NCBI GenBank assembly: GCA_018671575.1
Contig: JABHHM010000113.1
Location: forward strand, 1 to 32,561
Direction: 5' to 3'
From: Methylococcales bacterium
GTDB taxonomy: Bacteria > Pseudomonadota > Gammaproteobacteria > JABHGC01
DNA length: 32,561 bases
The translations under genes and the position numbers were made by a program. The notes under the pieces are model-generated. The model had not been told where the DNA came from, ran no database searches, and saw nothing but the letters and a program-made list of their open reading frames with translations. This document shows positions 17,023 through 27,669 of this stretch, in pieces (position 1 is the first letter of the stretch; each line of letters begins with the position of its first letter).

Positions 17023-17770
17023 TATTTTCTTCTGACTCATTCAGAGGCTTAAATCTCGCAAGAAAAATGCCCAATTCAAATAATACCCACATTGGAATAG
17101 CAAGTAATGTTTGTGATATCACATCAGGTGGAGTTAGAAGCATACCAACAACAAAAGCACCGACAACAACATAGGGGCGTTTATCTGCAAGGCTTTCAAC
17201 CGTTGCTACATTCATCCAAACCAATAAAACTGTTGCAATAGGAACTTCAAATGCAATACCAAAAGCAAAAAACATGGTAAAGATAAAGTCTAAATATCGA
17301 GATATATCAGTCATCACTTCAACACCATCAGGTGCAGTTGATGTAAAAAAACCAAAAACCAGCGGAAAAACTATAAAATAAGCAAATGCAGCTCCGCAAT
17401 AAAATAAAAAAGTACTCGATATCAAAATTGGTGTAACTAATTTTTTTTCGTGTTGATATAAACCTGGCGCTATAAAAGACCAACATTGGAAAAGAATATA
17501 AGGAATCGCAATAAAAATAGCGATGACCAATGTTAATTTAAAAGGGGCAAAGAAAGGAGATGCAACATCTATAGCAATCATCACACTAGATGGAGGCATA
17601 ACTGATAATAGTGGGTCAGCAAATAATGAATATAATTCTGATGAAAATGGAGCAAGGCAAAGAAAACACACTAAAACAGCTAAAACCATTTTTAGTATTT
17701 TTTCACGTAATTCAACAAGATGAGATACAAAAGGCTGTTCTATATCATTTATTTTTGTGGTATTACTCAA
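17012..17770 (-). CDS. tatC: Sec-independent translocase subunit TatC
   Basis: TatC is the twin-arginine signal receptor in the inner membrane. The 252-residue protein shows the family start PFVSHLVELREKILK and six hydrophobic segments, including CFLCLAPFSSELYSLFADPLL, FIAIPYILFQCWSFIAPGLYQHEK and FAFGIAFEVPIATVLLVWM. The start is TTG: no ATG lies near the conserved N-terminus. Translation therefore may be weaker than that of tatA/tatB. A 189-base gap separates it from tatB, and its 3' end overlaps the MoeB-like gene. Confidence 0.95.
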   Translation of the reverse strand: MSNTTKINDIEQPFVSHLVELREKILKMVLAVLVCFLCLAPFSSELYSLFADPLLSVMPPSSVMIAIDVASPFFAPFKLTLVIAIFIAIPYILFQCWSFIAPGLYQHEKKLVTPILISSTFLFYCGAAFAYFIVFPLVFGFFTSTAPDGVEVMTDISRYLDFIFTMFFAFGIAFEVPIATVLLVWMNVATVESLADKRPYVVVGAFVVGMLLTPPDVISQTLLAIPMWVLFELGIFLARFKPLNESEENNGV

Positions 17771-17959
17771 TATTTATCTGCCTAGGAGACTTCCTGAGAA
17801 TTCAGATTTTCCCAATAAATATATTAAATTTAGTTCTCCTGAGATTTATTCTCGTATTGGAAATTTCTAAATTAATCAATTATCACTCAATGTCTACTTA
17901 TCTATTTAGTAAACTTTATCTCATTCTAAAAGAAAATCTGAAGACACAATAATTTTTTA

Positions 17960-18259
17960 CTAATCAATTTTATCAGAATTTTTTAACTGGCTTTTAGCTG
18001 GCTTTTCTTTATCGAGATCTAATCTTTCTTCTAATATTTCTTCAAGACCAGTTATTTTTGCTTGTTCGTCTAAAATTGTTTTAAGCTCTTCAGCTTTAAT
18101 CTGTTGATCAATGTCTGTTTTTATTTGACTGACAAAATGCTTCGTTCTACCGAGCATTAATCCCGCTTTTTTAGCTATTATTGGTAATTTTTCTGGCCCA
18201 ACAACTATTAATGTCACTGTTGCAATTAATCCAATTTCAAAGAAGCCAATATCAAACAT
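17960..18259 (-). CDS. tatB: Sec-independent translocase subunit TatB
   Basis: The 99-residue protein has a single N-terminal membrane helix (MFDIGFFEIGLIATVTLIVVGPEKLP), the FEIG and VVGPEKLP hallmarks of TatB, then an amphipathic helix and a charged tail. TatB joins TatC to receive twin-arginine substrates. It starts 13 bases after the tatA stop. Confidence 0.93.
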   Translation of the reverse strand: MFDIGFFEIGLIATVTLIVVGPEKLPIIAKKAGLMLGRTKHFVSQIKTDIDQQIKAEELKTILDEQAKITGLEEILEERLDLDKEKPAKSQLKNSDKID

Positions 18260-18272
18260 CTATAATTAATAC

Positions 18273-18506
18273 CTAACTTTCAACTTTTTCTGTTGTATTT
18301 TGCTTCTGAACCTCAATAACATTTGAATTATCACTTAAAACATTATCTTTAGTTTCAATTGTTTCTTCTTCACTTTCTTTTATAGCAGACTTAAAGTTTT
18401 TAATTGCACCACCTAAGTCACCACCCAGATTTTTAATTCTTTTTGCTCCAAAAAGAACCAAAACAATCAAAAGTACTATTAATAATTGCCAAATTCCAAT
18501 TCCCAT
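18273..18506 (-). CDS. tatA: Sec-independent translocase subunit TatA
   Basis: The 77-residue protein has an N-terminal membrane helix ([21 protein letters not shown]), the hinge [15 protein letters not shown] and the amphipathic helix [11 protein letters not shown], followed by an acidic, serine/threonine-rich tail. TatA oligomers make the transport path. AAGGTGAT lies just before the ATG. It begins 33 bases after rplQ on the same strand, with no terminator hairpin between, so readthrough from the alpha operon is likely. Confidence 0.95.
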   Translation of the reverse strand: MGIGIWQLLIVLLIVLVLFGAKRIKNLGGDLGGAIKNFKSAIKESEEETIETKDNVLSDNSNVIEVQKQNTTEKVES

Positions 18507-18539
18507 AAATCACCTTTTGATTGAATATTTCAAACAATA

Positions 18540-18917
18540 TTATTCATCGTCTAGTTCTGAAGATCTATCTAACAATTCTATATAAGCTAACGGTGCTTTA
18601 TCTCCAGCCCTATAACCACACTTTAATATTCTAGAATATCCGCCAGGTCTTTCCTTGAAGCGTGGAGCTATTTCTGAAAATAATTTTGATACAATTTTAC
18701 GACTTCTTAGCCTTGAAAACATTAACCTTTTATTTGAAAGAGAATCAACCTTAGCAATCGTAATCATTGGCTCTATTACTTTTCTTAATTCTTTTGCTTT
18801 TGGAAGTGTTGTTTTAATAATTTCATGTTCAAATAAAGAAACAGCCATATTTTTATACATTGCTTTTCTATGTGAACTGTTTCTACCAAGTTGTCGACCT
18901 GATTTTCTATGGCGCAT
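18540..18917 (-). CDS. rplQ: 50S ribosomal protein L17
   Basis: The start [20 protein letters not shown] is the family signature, and the 125-residue length is normal. L17 lies near the peptide exit tunnel of the 50S subunit. GGAAGGA precedes the ATG. It is the last ribosomal gene of the alpha group; a 157-base AT-rich gap separates it from rpoA. Confidence 0.98.
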   Translation of the reverse strand: MRHRKSGRQLGRNSSHRKAMYKNMAVSLFEHEIIKTTLPKAKELRKVIEPMITIAKVDSLSNKRLMFSRLRSRKIVSKLFSEIAPRFKERPGGYSRILKCGYRAGDKAPLAYIELLDRSSELDDE

Positions 18918-19074
18918 TTAATTTCCTTCCAACATTTAGCAAACTTAGTCTTTATAATTAATTTTGCTGGACTATATTAATAAAATAATTTAACAATACT
19001 AAAATTTAGGTTCGTAGTAAATTGTGAATAATTTTTTATGAATTTAAAATTACATATTTACAAACTAAAAACAT

Positions 19075-20073
19075 TTAAGTTCTCAATCTATCATCATCAA
19101 GTAACGATGTTGGCGGCCAATTTTCAAGCCTCATTCCAAGAGAGAGTCCTCTTGATGCCAACACATCTTTAATTTCTGTCAATGACTTTTTGCCTAAATT
19201 TGGTGTTTTAAGTAATTCAACTTCTGTTCGTTGAATTAAATCACCTATGTAGTAAATATTTTCTGCTTTTAAACAATTTGCAGACCTAACTGTCAACTCC
19301 AAATCATCAACAGGTCTTAGTAAAATTGGATCAATTTCAGGTTCTTGTTCCTCAGGTTCAGGCTCAACTTTACTTTGTAAATCAACAAAGTTTGTTAGCT
19401 GATCTTGCAATATTGAAGCGGCTCTACGGACTGCCTCCTCAGGCTCAATCGTTCCATTTGTTTCTATTTCAAGAACCAATTTATCTAAATCAGTTCTATC
19501 TTCAAATCTTGCACTTTCTACATTATAGGCAACTCTACTAACAGGACTATAACTTGCATCCAATTGAAGACGGCCAATTGGCTTTGCATCATTTTCTACC
19601 AAATTTTTTGCAACTGGCTTATATCCATGACCCGTTGAAATATATAGCGTCATATTTATTTCACCAGATTCTGTTAAATTTGCAATAATGAAATCTGGAT
19701 TTACTATTTCAACATCATGGTCAAGAAGTATATCTTTAGCATAAACAGGACCAGGACCTTTTTTCTTAAGAGTTAGAACACTAGTTTCCTTTGTGTGCAT
19801 CTTAATTGCTAAATTTTTAATATTTAACAATATATCCATCACATCTTCTTGAATACCTGTCACAGCACCGTATTCATGAAGAACACCTTCTATTTCTACT
19901 TCAATAACAGCATTTCCAGGCATAGATGAAAGCAATATACGTCTTAAAGAATTTCCTAAAGTATGACCAAATCCTCGCTCAAAAGGCTCAAGTGTTATTT
20001 TAGCCAACTTATCATTTACAAGATTAACATCTACAATTCTTGGTTTCAAAAAATCTCTTATCGATCCTTGCAT
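19075..20073 (-). CDS. rpoA: RNA polymerase alpha subunit
   Basis: The 332-residue protein begins [16 protein letters not shown], as in other gammaproteobacteria. The assembly domain has [22 protein letters not shown]. An acidic linker ([13 protein letters not shown]) leads to the C-terminal domain with [14 protein letters not shown], whose Arg matches the UP-element-contacting R265 of E. coli, and [17 protein letters not shown]. The ATG at 20073 is chosen over a TTG two codons earlier; GAGGG lies about ten bases upstream. Confidence 0.98.
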   Translation of the reverse strand: MQGSIRDFLKPRIVDVNLVNDKLAKITLEPFERGFGHTLGNSLRRILLSSMPGNAVIEVEIEGVLHEYGAVTGIQEDVMDILLNIKNLAIKMHTKETSVLTLKKKGPGPVYAKDILLDHDVEIVNPDFIIANLTESGEINMTLYISTGHGYKPVAKNLVENDAKPIGRLQLDASYSPVSRVAYNVESARFEDRTDLDKLVLEIETNGTIEPEEAVRRAASILQDQLTNFVDLQSKVEPEPEEQEPEIDPILLRPVDDLELTVRSANCLKAENIYYIGDLIQRTEVELLKTPNLGKKSLTEIKDVLASRGLSLGMRLENWPPTSLLDDDRLRT

Positions 20074-20199
20074 AAACAAGTATCCCTCTTAAATAATATG
20101 TTCTATATAGATTGCTGCTACTTATTATCATTTTTCGTATATATATCACGAAATATAGAATACAACATTCAATATACAATTTATAATTGTTAGCAATAT

Positions 20200-20820
20200 T
20201 TACTTTGAATATAATTCAACTACAAGGTTTTCATGAATATCACTCGGCAACTCATCTCTTTCTGGAATTGCTTTAAATAAACCTTGATATTTTATTGTAT
20301 CGACCTCTAGCCATTCAGGAACACCTCTTTGCTGTGCATGCTCAATTGCTTCATGTATTCTTGTTTGAGATTGGCTTTTCGTTCTAACAGATATATTGTC
20401 ACCTGCTTTAACATTGTAGGAAGGGATATTAACTTTGCTTCCATTAACTAAAATAGCGTTATGATTAACTATTTGCCTTGCTTCTGCTCTAGTAGACCCA
20501 AATCCCATTCTATAAACAACATTATCTAAACGACATTCAAGTAAAGACAATAAATTTTCACCTGTAGACCCTTTTTGGAGTGCAGCTTTTTTATAATAAT
20601 TTCTAAACTGTTTTTCCAATACTCCATATATTCTACGAAGCTTTTGTTTTTCTCTTAATTGAATACCATAATCAGTTGTTCTATGTCGTTTAGAACCATG
20701 CTGTCCAGGTAATTGTGAAATATTGCACTTATCTTCAATACTTCTTATACCACTTTTTAAGAATAAATCTGTTCCTTCACGCCTAGATAATTTACATTTA
20801 GGACCTGTATATTTTGCCAT
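20200..20820 (-). CDS. rpsD: 30S ribosomal protein S4
   Basis: The 206-residue protein has the usual start [16 protein letters not shown] and an S4 RNA-binding domain from about residue 96 ([28 protein letters not shown]). S4 nucleates 30S assembly on 16S rRNA. In E. coli it also represses the alpha operon by binding the rpsM leader; whether this holds here is not shown. A 126-base gap to rpoA contains an imperfect palindrome. Confidence 0.98.
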   Translation of the reverse strand: MAKYTGPKCKLSRREGTDLFLKSGIRSIEDKCNISQLPGQHGSKRHRTTDYGIQLREKQKLRRIYGVLEKQFRNYYKKAALQKGSTGENLLSLLECRLDNVVYRMGFGSTRAEARQIVNHNAILVNGSKVNIPSYNVKAGDNISVRTKSQSQTRIHEAIEHAQQRGVPEWLEVDTIKYQGLFKAIPERDELPSDIHENLVVELYSK

Positions 20821-20857
20821 TATATTACCCTATTTCTCTACCAAACATCATAATCAC

Positions 20858-21244
20858 TTAAACACGTCTTCTTTTTGGTGGTCGACACCCATTATGTGGA
20901 ATTGGTGTTACATCTGTTATATTAGTGATTTTAAAACCTACTGAATTTAATGCTCTAACTGCAGATTCTCTACCAGGCCCTGGACCTTTCACACATACTT
21001 CAAGATTTTGCATGCCATAATCACGTGCAACCTGACCAGCTTTTTCTGCCGCAACTTGAGCCGCAAATGGAGTGCTCTTTCTTGACCCTCTAAAACCAGA
21101 TCCACCAGCAGTTGCCCAACAAAGTGAATTTCCCTGCCTATCTGTTATAGTTATAATCGTATTATTGAATGATGCATGGATATGGGCAATTCCATCTACA
21201 ACATTTTTAATTTTCTTTTTACTCTTACCTTTCGTAATACTCAT
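20858..21244 (-). CDS. rpsK: 30S ribosomal protein S11
   Basis: S11 of the 30S platform. Visible family segments are [37 protein letters not shown] and the C-terminal [14 protein letters not shown] start at the ATG at 21244 (128 residues), with AAGG seven bases upstream; a TTG one codon earlier is unlikely. A 101-base gap separates it from rpsM. Confidence 0.98.
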   Translation of the reverse strand: MSITKGKSKKKIKNVVDGIAHIHASFNNTIITITDRQGNSLCWATAGGSGFRGSRKSTPFAAQVAAEKAGQVARDYGMQNLEVCVKGPGPGRESAVRALNSVGFKITNITDVTPIPHNGCRPPKRRRV

Positions 21245-21345
21245 CAAACAACCTTATTTTTCAAAAATATTCATTTTATGTTATTACAATAATATTTTTC
21301 ATAGTATTGCCAAAAGAGAATACTTAAATCCCCTTCATAGATAAC

Positions 21346-21702
21346 TTATTTTTTAATAGGCTTTCTAGGTCCTTTTCGTGTTCTTGCATTCGTTCTTGTT
21401 CTCTGCCCACGAACAGGTAAACCTCTTCGATGCCTTATTCCTCTATTGCAACCAAGATCCATAAGACGTTTAATATTCATTGATACTTCACGCCTTAAAT
21501 CACCCTCTACAATGAGCTTTCCAAGTTCTACCCTTAAATTTTCTAATTCAGCATCCGATAAGTCTTTAATTTTTCTGCTGGTTTCTATTCCTATAGAGGA
21601 ACATATTTTTCTTGCTGTAGATCTTCCAATTCCATAGATATGCGTTAAAGCGATTTCACTATGTTTATGATCTGGAATATTAACACCTGCAATTCGTGCC
21701 AT
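21346..21702 (-). CDS. rpsM: 30S ribosomal protein S13
   Basis: The 118-residue protein begins [14 protein letters not shown], has the helix-two-turn-helix [13 protein letters not shown], and ends in the basic tail [19 protein letters not shown] that reaches the P-site tRNA. GGAGAAG precedes the ATG. It opens the alpha group; 112 bases separate it from rpmJ. Confidence 0.98.
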   Translation of the reverse strand: MARIAGVNIPDHKHSEIALTHIYGIGRSTARKICSSIGIETSRKIKDLSDAELENLRVELGKLIVEGDLRREVSMNIKRLMDLGCNRGIRHRRGLPVRGQRTRTNARTRKGPRKPIKK

Positions 21703-21816
21703 TAGGCTTCTCCAACTATTCGTACTTTATTAATATATCACATTTTGATAATACTGTTAACTTCTAAAAGCATTCTTATTAAAATACAGAAGCTATATAT
21801 TTAGTATTTTTAAAAT

Positions 21817-21933
21817 CTATCCTTGTCTTTGCTTATGCTTTGCATCTTTACTACAAATCACTCTAACAACACCTTTTCTTTTTATAATTTTACAATTTCT
21901 ACACATTTTTTTAACCGATGCACGTACTTTCAT
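21817..21933 (-). CDS. rpmJ: 50S ribosomal protein L36, zinc-binding form
   Basis: This 38-codon frame on the minus strand reads [20 protein letters not shown] and continues to a stop after KQRQG. The cysteines at 11, 14 and 27 plus His 33 make the zinc ribbon of the C+ form of L36. The position between secY and rpsM is the classical one. It is short enough to be missed by a length cut-off. Confidence 0.96.
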   Translation of the reverse strand: MKVRASVKKMCRNCKIIKRKGVVRVICSKDAKHKQRQG

Positions 21934-21976
21934 AATTACCTCTACTATTTTTTGATCCTCAAGAATCAATCAATAC

Positions 21977-23311
21977 TTATTTTAAACTTCCAGATTGAGA
22001 ATAACCTTTCATATTTGCTTTTTTCATCAAGCTTTCATATTGATTCGACATTAAATATGTTTGAATCTGAGCCATAAAGTCCATCACTACAACAACTATT
22101 ATAAGAAGTGAAGTACCACCAAAATAAAATGGAACATTCCAATAAACGATCAAAAACTCTGGAAGTAAGCATACAGATGTAATATATATTGCACCAGCAA
22201 AAGTCAAACGACTCATTACTTTATCAATATAATGTGCGGTTTGCTCGCCAGGTCTTATTCCTGGAACAAAAGCTCCAGATTTTTTAAGATTGTCTGCCGT
22301 TTCTTTAGAATTAAAAACTATAGCCGTATAAAAAAAACAGAAAAAAACAATTGCCAAAGCATACAACATAACATACAAAGGCTGTCCAGGAGAAATCATA
22401 TTTGTAATTTCTCTCAACCACTCCATACCTTCAGCTTTCCCAAACCAGCCACCTAATGTAGCTGGAAACAAAATAATACTTGATGCAAATATTGGAGGTA
22501 TAACACCAGCCATATTAATTTTTAGAGGCAAATGACTACTTTGTGCAGCATACATTTTACGTCCTTGCTGTCGTTTTGCATAGTTAACAGTGATTCTTCT
22601 TTGACCTCTTTCAACAAAAACAACAATTGCTGTCACAAGTACAGCAATAAAAAGTAAAAACATAACCGTTAGAGCATTCATTTCACCCGTTCTAGCTAAC
22701 TCAAGAGTCCCACCAATTGCAGACGGTAAACCCGCAACAATACCAGCAAAAATTATGATTGATATCCCATTACCAATTCCTCTTTCAGTGACTTGCTCAC
22801 CCAGCCACATTAAAAAAAGAGTTCCTGTCACAAGAGTCACAACAGATGTAAATATGAAACCAAAACCTGGATTTATAACGACATTCAACCCTTCAACACT
22901 TTGACTTTGCAAAGCAATTGAAACACCTATGGCTTGAAATGTTGCGAGCGCAACAGTAGCATATCGAGTATATTGCGTGATTTTTCTTCTTCCGTGCTCA
23001 CCCTCTTTCTTCAATTGCTCTAAATGAGGAACAACAACTTGCATCAACTGCATTATAATTGATGCTGATATATAAGGCATAATTCCCAGTGCAAATAAAC
23101 TTAATCTTTTTAATGCACCACCTGAAAACATATTGAACATATCAAGAATTGTTCCTTGTTGCTGCTCAAACATTTGAGCCAATGCATTAGGATCAACGCC
23201 TGGAACAGGAATAAATGAACCAATTCTAAATACAATTAATGCCCCTAGAACAAATAACAATCTTTGCTTTAATTCTGTTAGCTGTCCTCCTTGACCTTGA
23301 CCTGACGCCAT
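21977..23311 (-). CDS. secY: Preprotein translocase subunit SecY
   Basis: SecY is the channel of the Sec translocon in the inner membrane. The 444-residue protein starts near [21 protein letters not shown], shows ten hydrophobic segments, the plug-region [13 protein letters not shown], and cytosolic loops such as [19 protein letters not shown]. The ATG at 23311 has AAGG seven bases upstream; a GTG two codons earlier is less likely. It lies 21 bases after rplO, the usual spc order. Confidence 0.98.
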   Translation of the reverse strand: MASGQGQGGQLTELKQRLLFVLGALIVFRIGSFIPVPGVDPNALAQMFEQQQGTILDMFNMFSGGALKRLSLFALGIMPYISASIIMQLMQVVVPHLEQLKKEGEHGRRKITQYTRYATVALATFQAIGVSIALQSQSVEGLNVVINPGFGFIFTSVVTLVTGTLFLMWLGEQVTERGIGNGISIIIFAGIVAGLPSAIGGTLELARTGEMNALTVMFLLFIAVLVTAIVVFVERGQRRITVNYAKRQQGRKMYAAQSSHLPLKINMAGVIPPIFASSIILFPATLGGWFGKAEGMEWLREITNMISPGQPLYVMLYALAIVFFCFFYTAIVFNSKETADNLKKSGAFVPGIRPGEQTAHYIDKVMSRLTFAGAIYITSVCLLPEFLIVYWNVPFYFGGTSLLIIVVVVMDFMAQIQTYLMSNQYESLMKKANMKGYSQSGSLK

Positions 23312-23332
23312 TACCACACCTTTTATAAATTT

Positions 23333-23758
23333 CTATTCGACAGAGCCACCAGCTTTTTCTATCAAGTCTTTTGCACCTTTTGATACAGTTAAACCAGATA
23401 ATTTTACTACTGAAGTTAGCTGACCACTTAAAATCACTTTTACAAATTTAGTGCTCCTTTTAACAACACCTGACTTGATTAACACATCAAGATTCACTAA
23501 ATCAGAATTAAGCTTTTCTATCTCACCCAATGTAACTTGTTCTGTTATTTTAGCTTTCAATGACACAAAGCCACATTTTGGTAGCCTACGATGTATCGGC
23601 ATTTGACCACCTTCAAAACCTGTTTTGTGATAACCACCAGATCTTGATTTTTGACCTTTATGACCACGACCACATGTCTTTCCTAAAGTAGAACCAATCC
23701 CTCTGCCAACTCTTTTTCGTGATTTTCTAACATTATATTTTAATGAGTTCAATTGCAT
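23333..23758 (-). CDS. rplO: 50S ribosomal protein L15
   Basis: The 141-residue protein has the glycine- and arginine-rich N-terminus RKRVGRGIGSTLGKTCGRGH and GGQMPIHRRLPKCGF that thread into 23S rRNA, and a C-terminal globular part. It starts one base after the rpmD stop, which suggests coupled translation. Confidence 0.98.
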   Translation of the reverse strand: MQLNSLKYNVRKSRKRVGRGIGSTLGKTCGRGHKGQKSRSGGYHKTGFEGGQMPIHRRLPKCGFVSLKAKITEQVTLGEIEKLNSDLVNLDVLIKSGVVKRSTKFVKVILSGQLTSVVKLSGLTVSKGAKDLIEKAGGSVE

Positions 23759-23759
23759 A

Positions 23760-23948
23760 TTAAGACTCCAAACACTTTGTCATATATGATATCTTATTAA
23801 TCATACCTCTATTTGCAGGGGTATCAATTATAGTTACTGTTTGATTAATTTTTCTTAACCCCAAGCCATTTGCACATGCCTTATGTGATTTAAGCCTTCC
23901 AATTAAACTTTTAATCAATGTCACTTTTAATTTTTTAACATCACTCAT
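23760..23948 (-). CDS. rpmD: 50S ribosomal protein L30
   Basis: The 62-residue protein has [32 protein letters not shown], the L30 core. Two adjacent ATGs are available; the second (23948) sits six bases after GGA and is preferred, the first overlaps the rpsE stop by one base (23951). Either way it is coupled to rpsE. Confidence 0.96.
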   Translation of the reverse strand: MSDVKKLKVTLIKSLIGRLKSHKACANGLGLRKINQTVTIIDTPANRGMINKISYMTKCLES

Positions 23949-23950
23949 CA

Positions 23951-24454
23951 TTATTCCAATATGTCGCTTTCATTTTTACCACGTTTGAGTGCAACAGTTT
24001 CAACGCACGTCATATTCCCCAACCCAATTAGTGTAGCTCTCACTACATTTACAGGATTACTAGAACCTATACACTTTGCAAGTACATTTTTTACACCAAC
24101 AGCTTCAAAAACTGCTCTCATAGCACCGCCAGCAATAATCCCTGTTCCAGGTGATGCTGGCTGCATATAAACTTTTGCTGCACCATGCCTACCAACCAGT
24201 GGATACTGTAAAGTCGAATCTTTTAACTTGACTTTATGCATGTTTTTTCTAGCATTTTCCATTGCTTTTTGTATAGCAACAGGAACTTCTTTCGCTTTAC
24301 CACGCCCAAAACCAATTTTTCCAGCACCATCACCAACAACAGTCAATGCTGAAAAACCAAACTGCCTACCACCTTTAACTACTTTTGCAACCCTATTTAC
24401 TGTTACTAATTTTTCAATCAAATCATCACTATTTTCGTGTGAATTTCTTGCCAT
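23951..24454 (-). CDS. rpsE: 30S ribosomal protein S5
   Basis: The 167-residue protein has the double-stranded RNA-binding-like N-domain ([40 protein letters not shown]) and the C-domain segment [20 protein letters not shown]5 helps decoding fidelity in the 30S body. Confidence 0.98.
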   Translation of the reverse strand: MARNSHENSDDLIEKLVTVNRVAKVVKGGRQFGFSALTVVGDGAGKIGFGRGKAKEVPVAIQKAMENARKNMHKVKLKDSTLQYPLVGRHGAAKVYMQPASPGTGIIAGGAMRAVFEAVGVKNVLAKCIGSSNPVNVVRATLIGLGNMTCVETVALKRGKNESDILE

Positions 24455-24464
24455 AATAATCGCC

Positions 24465-24818
24465 TTAAAATTTTAAACCATTTTCTCTTGCAGCATCTGC
24501 CAGTGCTTTTACACGCCCATGATATTTAAACCCAGAACGATCAAATGCAACACTAGTAATTCCAGATTCAATTGCTAATTTAGCAATATTTTCACCAACA
24601 ACTGCGGCTGCATTTTTATTACCTGAATATTCAATCTGCTCAATTATTTTTTTTTGCAATGTATTAGCACAAGCAATAACTTTAGAACCACATGGTGAAA
24701 TAATTTGTGCATACATATGCTTTGATGTTCGATGTATTGTTAAGCGATTTACATTTAAAATACTGATTTTTTTTCGCGTTTTAATACTTCGTTTTATTCT
24801 ACCTTTCTTCTTATTCAT
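24465..24818 (-). CDS. rplR: 50S ribosomal protein L18
   Basis: The 117-residue protein equals E. coli L18 in length. It has [26 protein letters not shown] and [24 protein letters not shown] and binds 5S rRNA. The ATG at 24818 has AGGA six bases upstream, which decides against the TTG at 24833. Confidence 0.98.
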   Translation of the reverse strand: MNKKKGRIKRSIKTRKKISILNVNRLTIHRTSKHMYAQIISPCGSKVIACANTLQKKIIEQIEYSGNKNAAAVVGENIAKLAIESGITSVAFDRSGFKYHGRVKALADAARENGLKF

Positions 24819-24840
24819 TTTAATTCCTAACAATTAAAAA

Positions 24841-25374
24841 TTATTTCTTTTTAGCTTCTTTCTTAATAATGATCTCATCGGCATACTTTATACCTTTACC
24901 TTTATAAGGCTCAGGAGGTCTATATGCCCTAACATCTGCAGAGACTTGTCCAACTAACTGCTTATCAATACCACTTACAACAATCTCCGTTTGACTTGGA
25001 GTTTCAATATTAATGCCCTCAGGTACTGCATAATTAACTGGATGGGAAAAACCAAGCGTTAAATTTAATATTTTACCTTTACTTTGTGCTCTATAACCAA
25101 CTCCATTCAGCAATAATTTTTTTTCAAAGCCATTAGAAACACCTACAACCATATTATTGATTAATGCTCTTGTCGTACCGCTCATCGCAATTGATTTTTT
25201 AGAATTATTTACTACATTTACTGATATTATATTATCATCAATACTTACTATCGAAAGATTGTGTATCTCTCTTTTTAGCTTTCCTTTAGGACCGCTAACT
25301 TCAATCACCTTATCAGCTAAACTAACTTCGACACCAGACGGAATATTGATTGGACTTTTACCTATTCTTGACAT
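24841..25374 (-). CDS. rplF: 50S ribosomal protein L6
   Basis: The 177-residue protein has the two repeated L6 domains, starts MSRIGKSPINIPSGVEV and ends with RPPEPYKGKGIKYADE, the conserved C-terminal motif near the sarcin-ricin loop. Standard spc position. Confidence 0.98.
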   Translation of the reverse strand: MSRIGKSPINIPSGVEVSLADKVIEVSGPKGKLKREIHNLSIVSIDDNIISVNVVNNSKKSIAMSGTTRALINNMVVGVSNGFEKKLLLNGVGYRAQSKGKILNLTLGFSHPVNYAVPEGINIETPSQTEIVVSGIDKQLVGQVSADVRAYRPPEPYKGKGIKYADEIIIKKEAKKK

Positions 25375-25388
25375 TACTAATCCTTAAT

Positions 25389-25784
25389 TTATGCTACAAC
25401 GCAAATTATTTCGCCACCTTGCCTAGCTGAACGCGCTGATTTGTCAGACATAATACCTTGCGACGTTGATACAACAGAAATCCCTAAGCCACCCATAACA
25501 CTTGGCAAATCATCTTTTGACTTATATACCCTTAATCCTGGCCTACTAATTCTTTTGATAAGCTCAATAACTGGTTTACCCTCATAATACTTTAGATCAA
25601 TCGATAAATATTTTTTACCATCAACTTCTTCAAGTTGATAACTTGAAATATAACCTTCATCTATTAATACCTTTACGATAGCAACTTTTATTGTTGAAGA
25701 TGGTAATTTAACTGAACTTTTATTTACCATTTGTGCATTTCGTATTCTTGTTAATAGATCTGCAATTGGGTCTGACATTGACAT
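25389..25784 (-). CDS. rpsH: 30S ribosomal protein S8
   Basis: The 131-residue protein has [15 protein letters not shown] at the start and [21 protein letters not shown] near the end. It binds the central domain of 16S rRNA; in E. coli it also represses the spc operon. AAGGAT lies before the first of two close ATGs. Confidence 0.98.
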   Translation of the reverse strand: MSMSDPIADLLTRIRNAQMVNKSSVKLPSSTIKVAIVKVLIDEGYISSYQLEEVDGKKYLSIDLKYYEGKPVIELIKRISRPGLRVYKSKDDLPSVMGGLGISVVSTSQGIMSDKSARSARQGGEIICVVA

Positions 25785-25803
25785 AATTAAATCCTTAAAT
25801 TAT

Positions 25804-26109
25804 CTACCAGCTCGCCTTAACTAGACCAGGTATATCACCTCTCATAGCCGCTTCTCTTAATTTATTCCTAGACAATCCAAATTTTCTATAGAAGCCATGT
25901 GGCCTGCCTGTTAAATTACAGCGATTTCGCCCTCTACAGGGACTAGAGTTTCTAGGTAGTTTCTGTAACTGTTTAATAGCAATTTCTTTTTCTTCATCAG
26001 TAGAGGATGGAGATTTTATAACTGCCTTGATTTTATCTCTTTTTAACTTGAACTTATTTACAGTTTCTTTTTTTTGTTTTTCTTTCGCTATCATGCACTT
26101 TTTTGCCAC
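25804..26109 (-). CDS. rpsN: 30S ribosomal protein S14, zinc-free form
   Basis: The 101-residue protein is the long form lacking the paired CxxC zinc motifs. It has [21 protein letters not shown] and ends [11 protein letters not shown]. The start is GTG ([11 protein letters not shown] fits the family start), with AAGGA upstream. Confidence 0.97.
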   Translation of the reverse strand: MAKKCMIAKEKQKKETVNKFKLKRDKIKAVIKSPSSTDEEKEIAIKQLQKLPRNSSPCRGRNRCNLTGRPHGFYRKFGLSRNKLREAAMRGDIPGLVKASW

Positions 26110-26123
26110 GATTATTTCCTTAC

Positions 26124-26675
26124 TTATTTTTTGAATGGAAAACTAAACATCTCTAGAAGAGCTTTACCTTCCACATCATTTTTTGCAGTGGTAGTTATAG
26201 TAATGTCTAAACCACGAATCACATCAATTTTATCATAGTCAATTTCTGGGAATACAATTTGTTCTTGTATTCCAAGACTGTAATTACCACGACCATCAAA
26301 TGATTTCGCATTTAAGCCTCTAAAATCACGTATTCTAGGTATACTAATTGAAATCATTCTATCAAGAAATTCATACATTCTATCTTTTCTCAATGTTACT
26401 TTACAGCCGATTGGGTAATCATCACGTATTTTAAAACCTGCTATAGACTTTCTTGCTTTCGTCACAACAGGCTTTTGGCCACATATTTTCTGCATATCAG
26501 AAACTGCATTTTGAATAACTTTTTTATCGCCTACCGCCTCACCAACTCCCATATTTAATGTGATCTTAGTAATTTTTGGTACGCTCATAATGCTATCTAG
26601 ACCTAGCTTTTCTTTGAGTTTTGGTCTAATTTCATTTTTATATGTTTCCCTTAATCTGGGTATATAATCTGGCAT
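26124..26675 (-). CDS. rplE: 50S ribosomal protein L5
   Basis: The 183-residue protein has [11 protein letters not shown], the loop [21 protein letters not shown] and [18 protein letters not shown]5 binds 5S rRNA in the central protuberance and contacts the P-site tRNA. It starts 10 bases after rplX. Confidence 0.98.
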   Translation of the reverse strand: MPDYIPRLRETYKNEIRPKLKEKLGLDSIMSVPKITKITLNMGVGEAVGDKKVIQNAVSDMQKICGQKPVVTKARKSIAGFKIRDDYPIGCKVTLRKDRMYEFLDRMISISIPRIRDFRGLNAKSFDGRGNYSLGIQEQIVFPEIDYDKIDVIRGLDITITTTAKNDVEGKALLEMFSFPFKK

Positions 26676-26685
26676 TTAAATTTTC

Positions 26686-27000
26686 CTAAATATCAATAAT
26701 TTCATTATTAGACTTAAAAAATCTAACTTTCTTTCCATCTTCAAGGCATTTAAAACCTATTTTATCTTTCTTATTAGTCTGATTATTAAATATTGCTATA
26801 TTAGATATATGAATAGGCATTTCTTTATCTATAATACCACCTGTAACACCCTTATTTGGGTTACTTTTGACATGTTTTTTTGCAAGATTTATATTTTCAA
26901 CCAGAACTTTACTATTAGATATAGACAAAACAGTGCCTTTCTTTCCTTTATCCTTTCCAGTCAAAACAATTATTTCATCGCCTTTTTTAAATTTAATCAT
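26686..27000 (-). CDS. rplX: 50S ribosomal protein L24
   Basis: The 104-residue protein has a KOW motif at the start ([20 protein letters not shown]) and [23 protein letters not shown]. It starts 50S assembly by binding 23S rRNA. Its C-terminal part is rich in Asn, Lys and Ile, matching the AT-rich genome. Confidence 0.98.
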   Translation of the reverse strand: MIKFKKGDEIIVLTGKDKGKKGTVLSISNSKVLVENINLAKKHVKSNPNKGVTGGIIDKEMPIHISNIAIFNNQTNKKDKIGFKCLEDGKKVRFFKSNNEIIDI

Positions 27001-27010
27001 AATTAATGCC

Positions 27011-27379
27011 TCAAAGTACTTCAGGTGCTAATGAAATAATTTTCATAAATTTTTCATTTCGGAGCTCTCTTGTAACTGGACCAAATATTCTTGTTCCGAC
27101 TGGCTGATGTTGAGCGTTCAATAGAACAGCTGAATTAGAATCAAAACGAATCAAGGAACCATCACTTCTTCTAACGCCTTTTTTTGTTCTAACAACCAAT
27201 GCGTTATATACGTCACCTTTTTTTACTTTACCCCTTGGCATAGCTTCTTTAATGGTTACTTTGATAATATCCCCTATTCCTGCATATCTTCTATGAGATC
27301 CGCCAAGCACCTTGATACACATCACTTCACGAGCGCCACTATTATCAGCAACACCTAGCCTTGTTTGCATTTGAATCAT
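27011..27379 (-). CDS. rplN: 50S ribosomal protein L14
   Basis: The 122-residue protein starts [20 protein letters not shown] and has the conserved core [20 protein letters not shown]. It lies at the subunit interface. Position after rpsQ (32-base gap) opens the spc group; no separate promoter is obvious in that gap. Confidence 0.98.
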   Translation of the reverse strand: MIQMQTRLGVADNSGAREVMCIKVLGGSHRRYAGIGDIIKVTIKEAMPRGKVKKGDVYNALVVRTKKGVRRSDGSLIRFDSNSAVLLNAQHQPVGTRIFGPVTRELRNEKFMKIISLAPEVL

Positions 27380-27411
27380 TTTTATCTCCGCTAAATAATT
27401 TATTTAGAAAT

Positions 27412-27669
27412 TTATTTTTTAGTATGAATTTCAATAAGTTCCCAACACTTTAACTTTGATATTGGCTTACACTGCTCAATTGTAACTATATCACCTATGT
27501 TTACTTGATTTTTTTCGTCATGTGCATGTAATTTCGTAGATTTTTTAATATATTTACCATACAAAGGATGCTTTATGAGTCTTTCTATAAATACCGTAAT
27601 TGTTTTATCCATTTTATTACTTATTACTTTTCCAGTTTGGCGCTTATTCTTTGCTTGTATATCAGTCAT
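27412..27669 (-). CDS. rpsQ: 30S ribosomal protein S17
   Basis: The 85-residue protein has the OB-fold segments [37 protein letters not shown] and [14 protein letters not shown]. The ATG at 27669 has GGAAAG five bases upstream and matches the family length; a GTG six codons earlier at 27687 is less likely. The start overlaps the rpmC end by 8 bases. Confidence 0.97.
   Translation of the reverse strand: MTDIQAKNKRQTGKVISNKMDKTITVFIERLIKHPLYGKYIKKSTKLHAHDEKNQVNIGDIVTIEQCKPISKLKCWELIEIHTKK

Noticed and set aside
17611-17952. Plus-strand frame across the tatB-tatC gap
   Set aside because: Its first half is antisense to tatC and the rest is low-complexity AT-rich sequence with no family resemblance or ribosome binding site.
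20133-20153. Imperfect 21-base palindrome TTTCGT...ACGAAA in the rpsD-rpoA gap
   Set aside because: Six-base arms with an alternating AT centre; too weak to call an operator or terminator without conservation data.
21263-21299. AAAAATATT and AATATTTTT arms in the rpsK-rpsM gap
   Set aside because: Only A/T pairs with a 19-base loop; expected by chance in DNA this AT-rich and no T tract follows.
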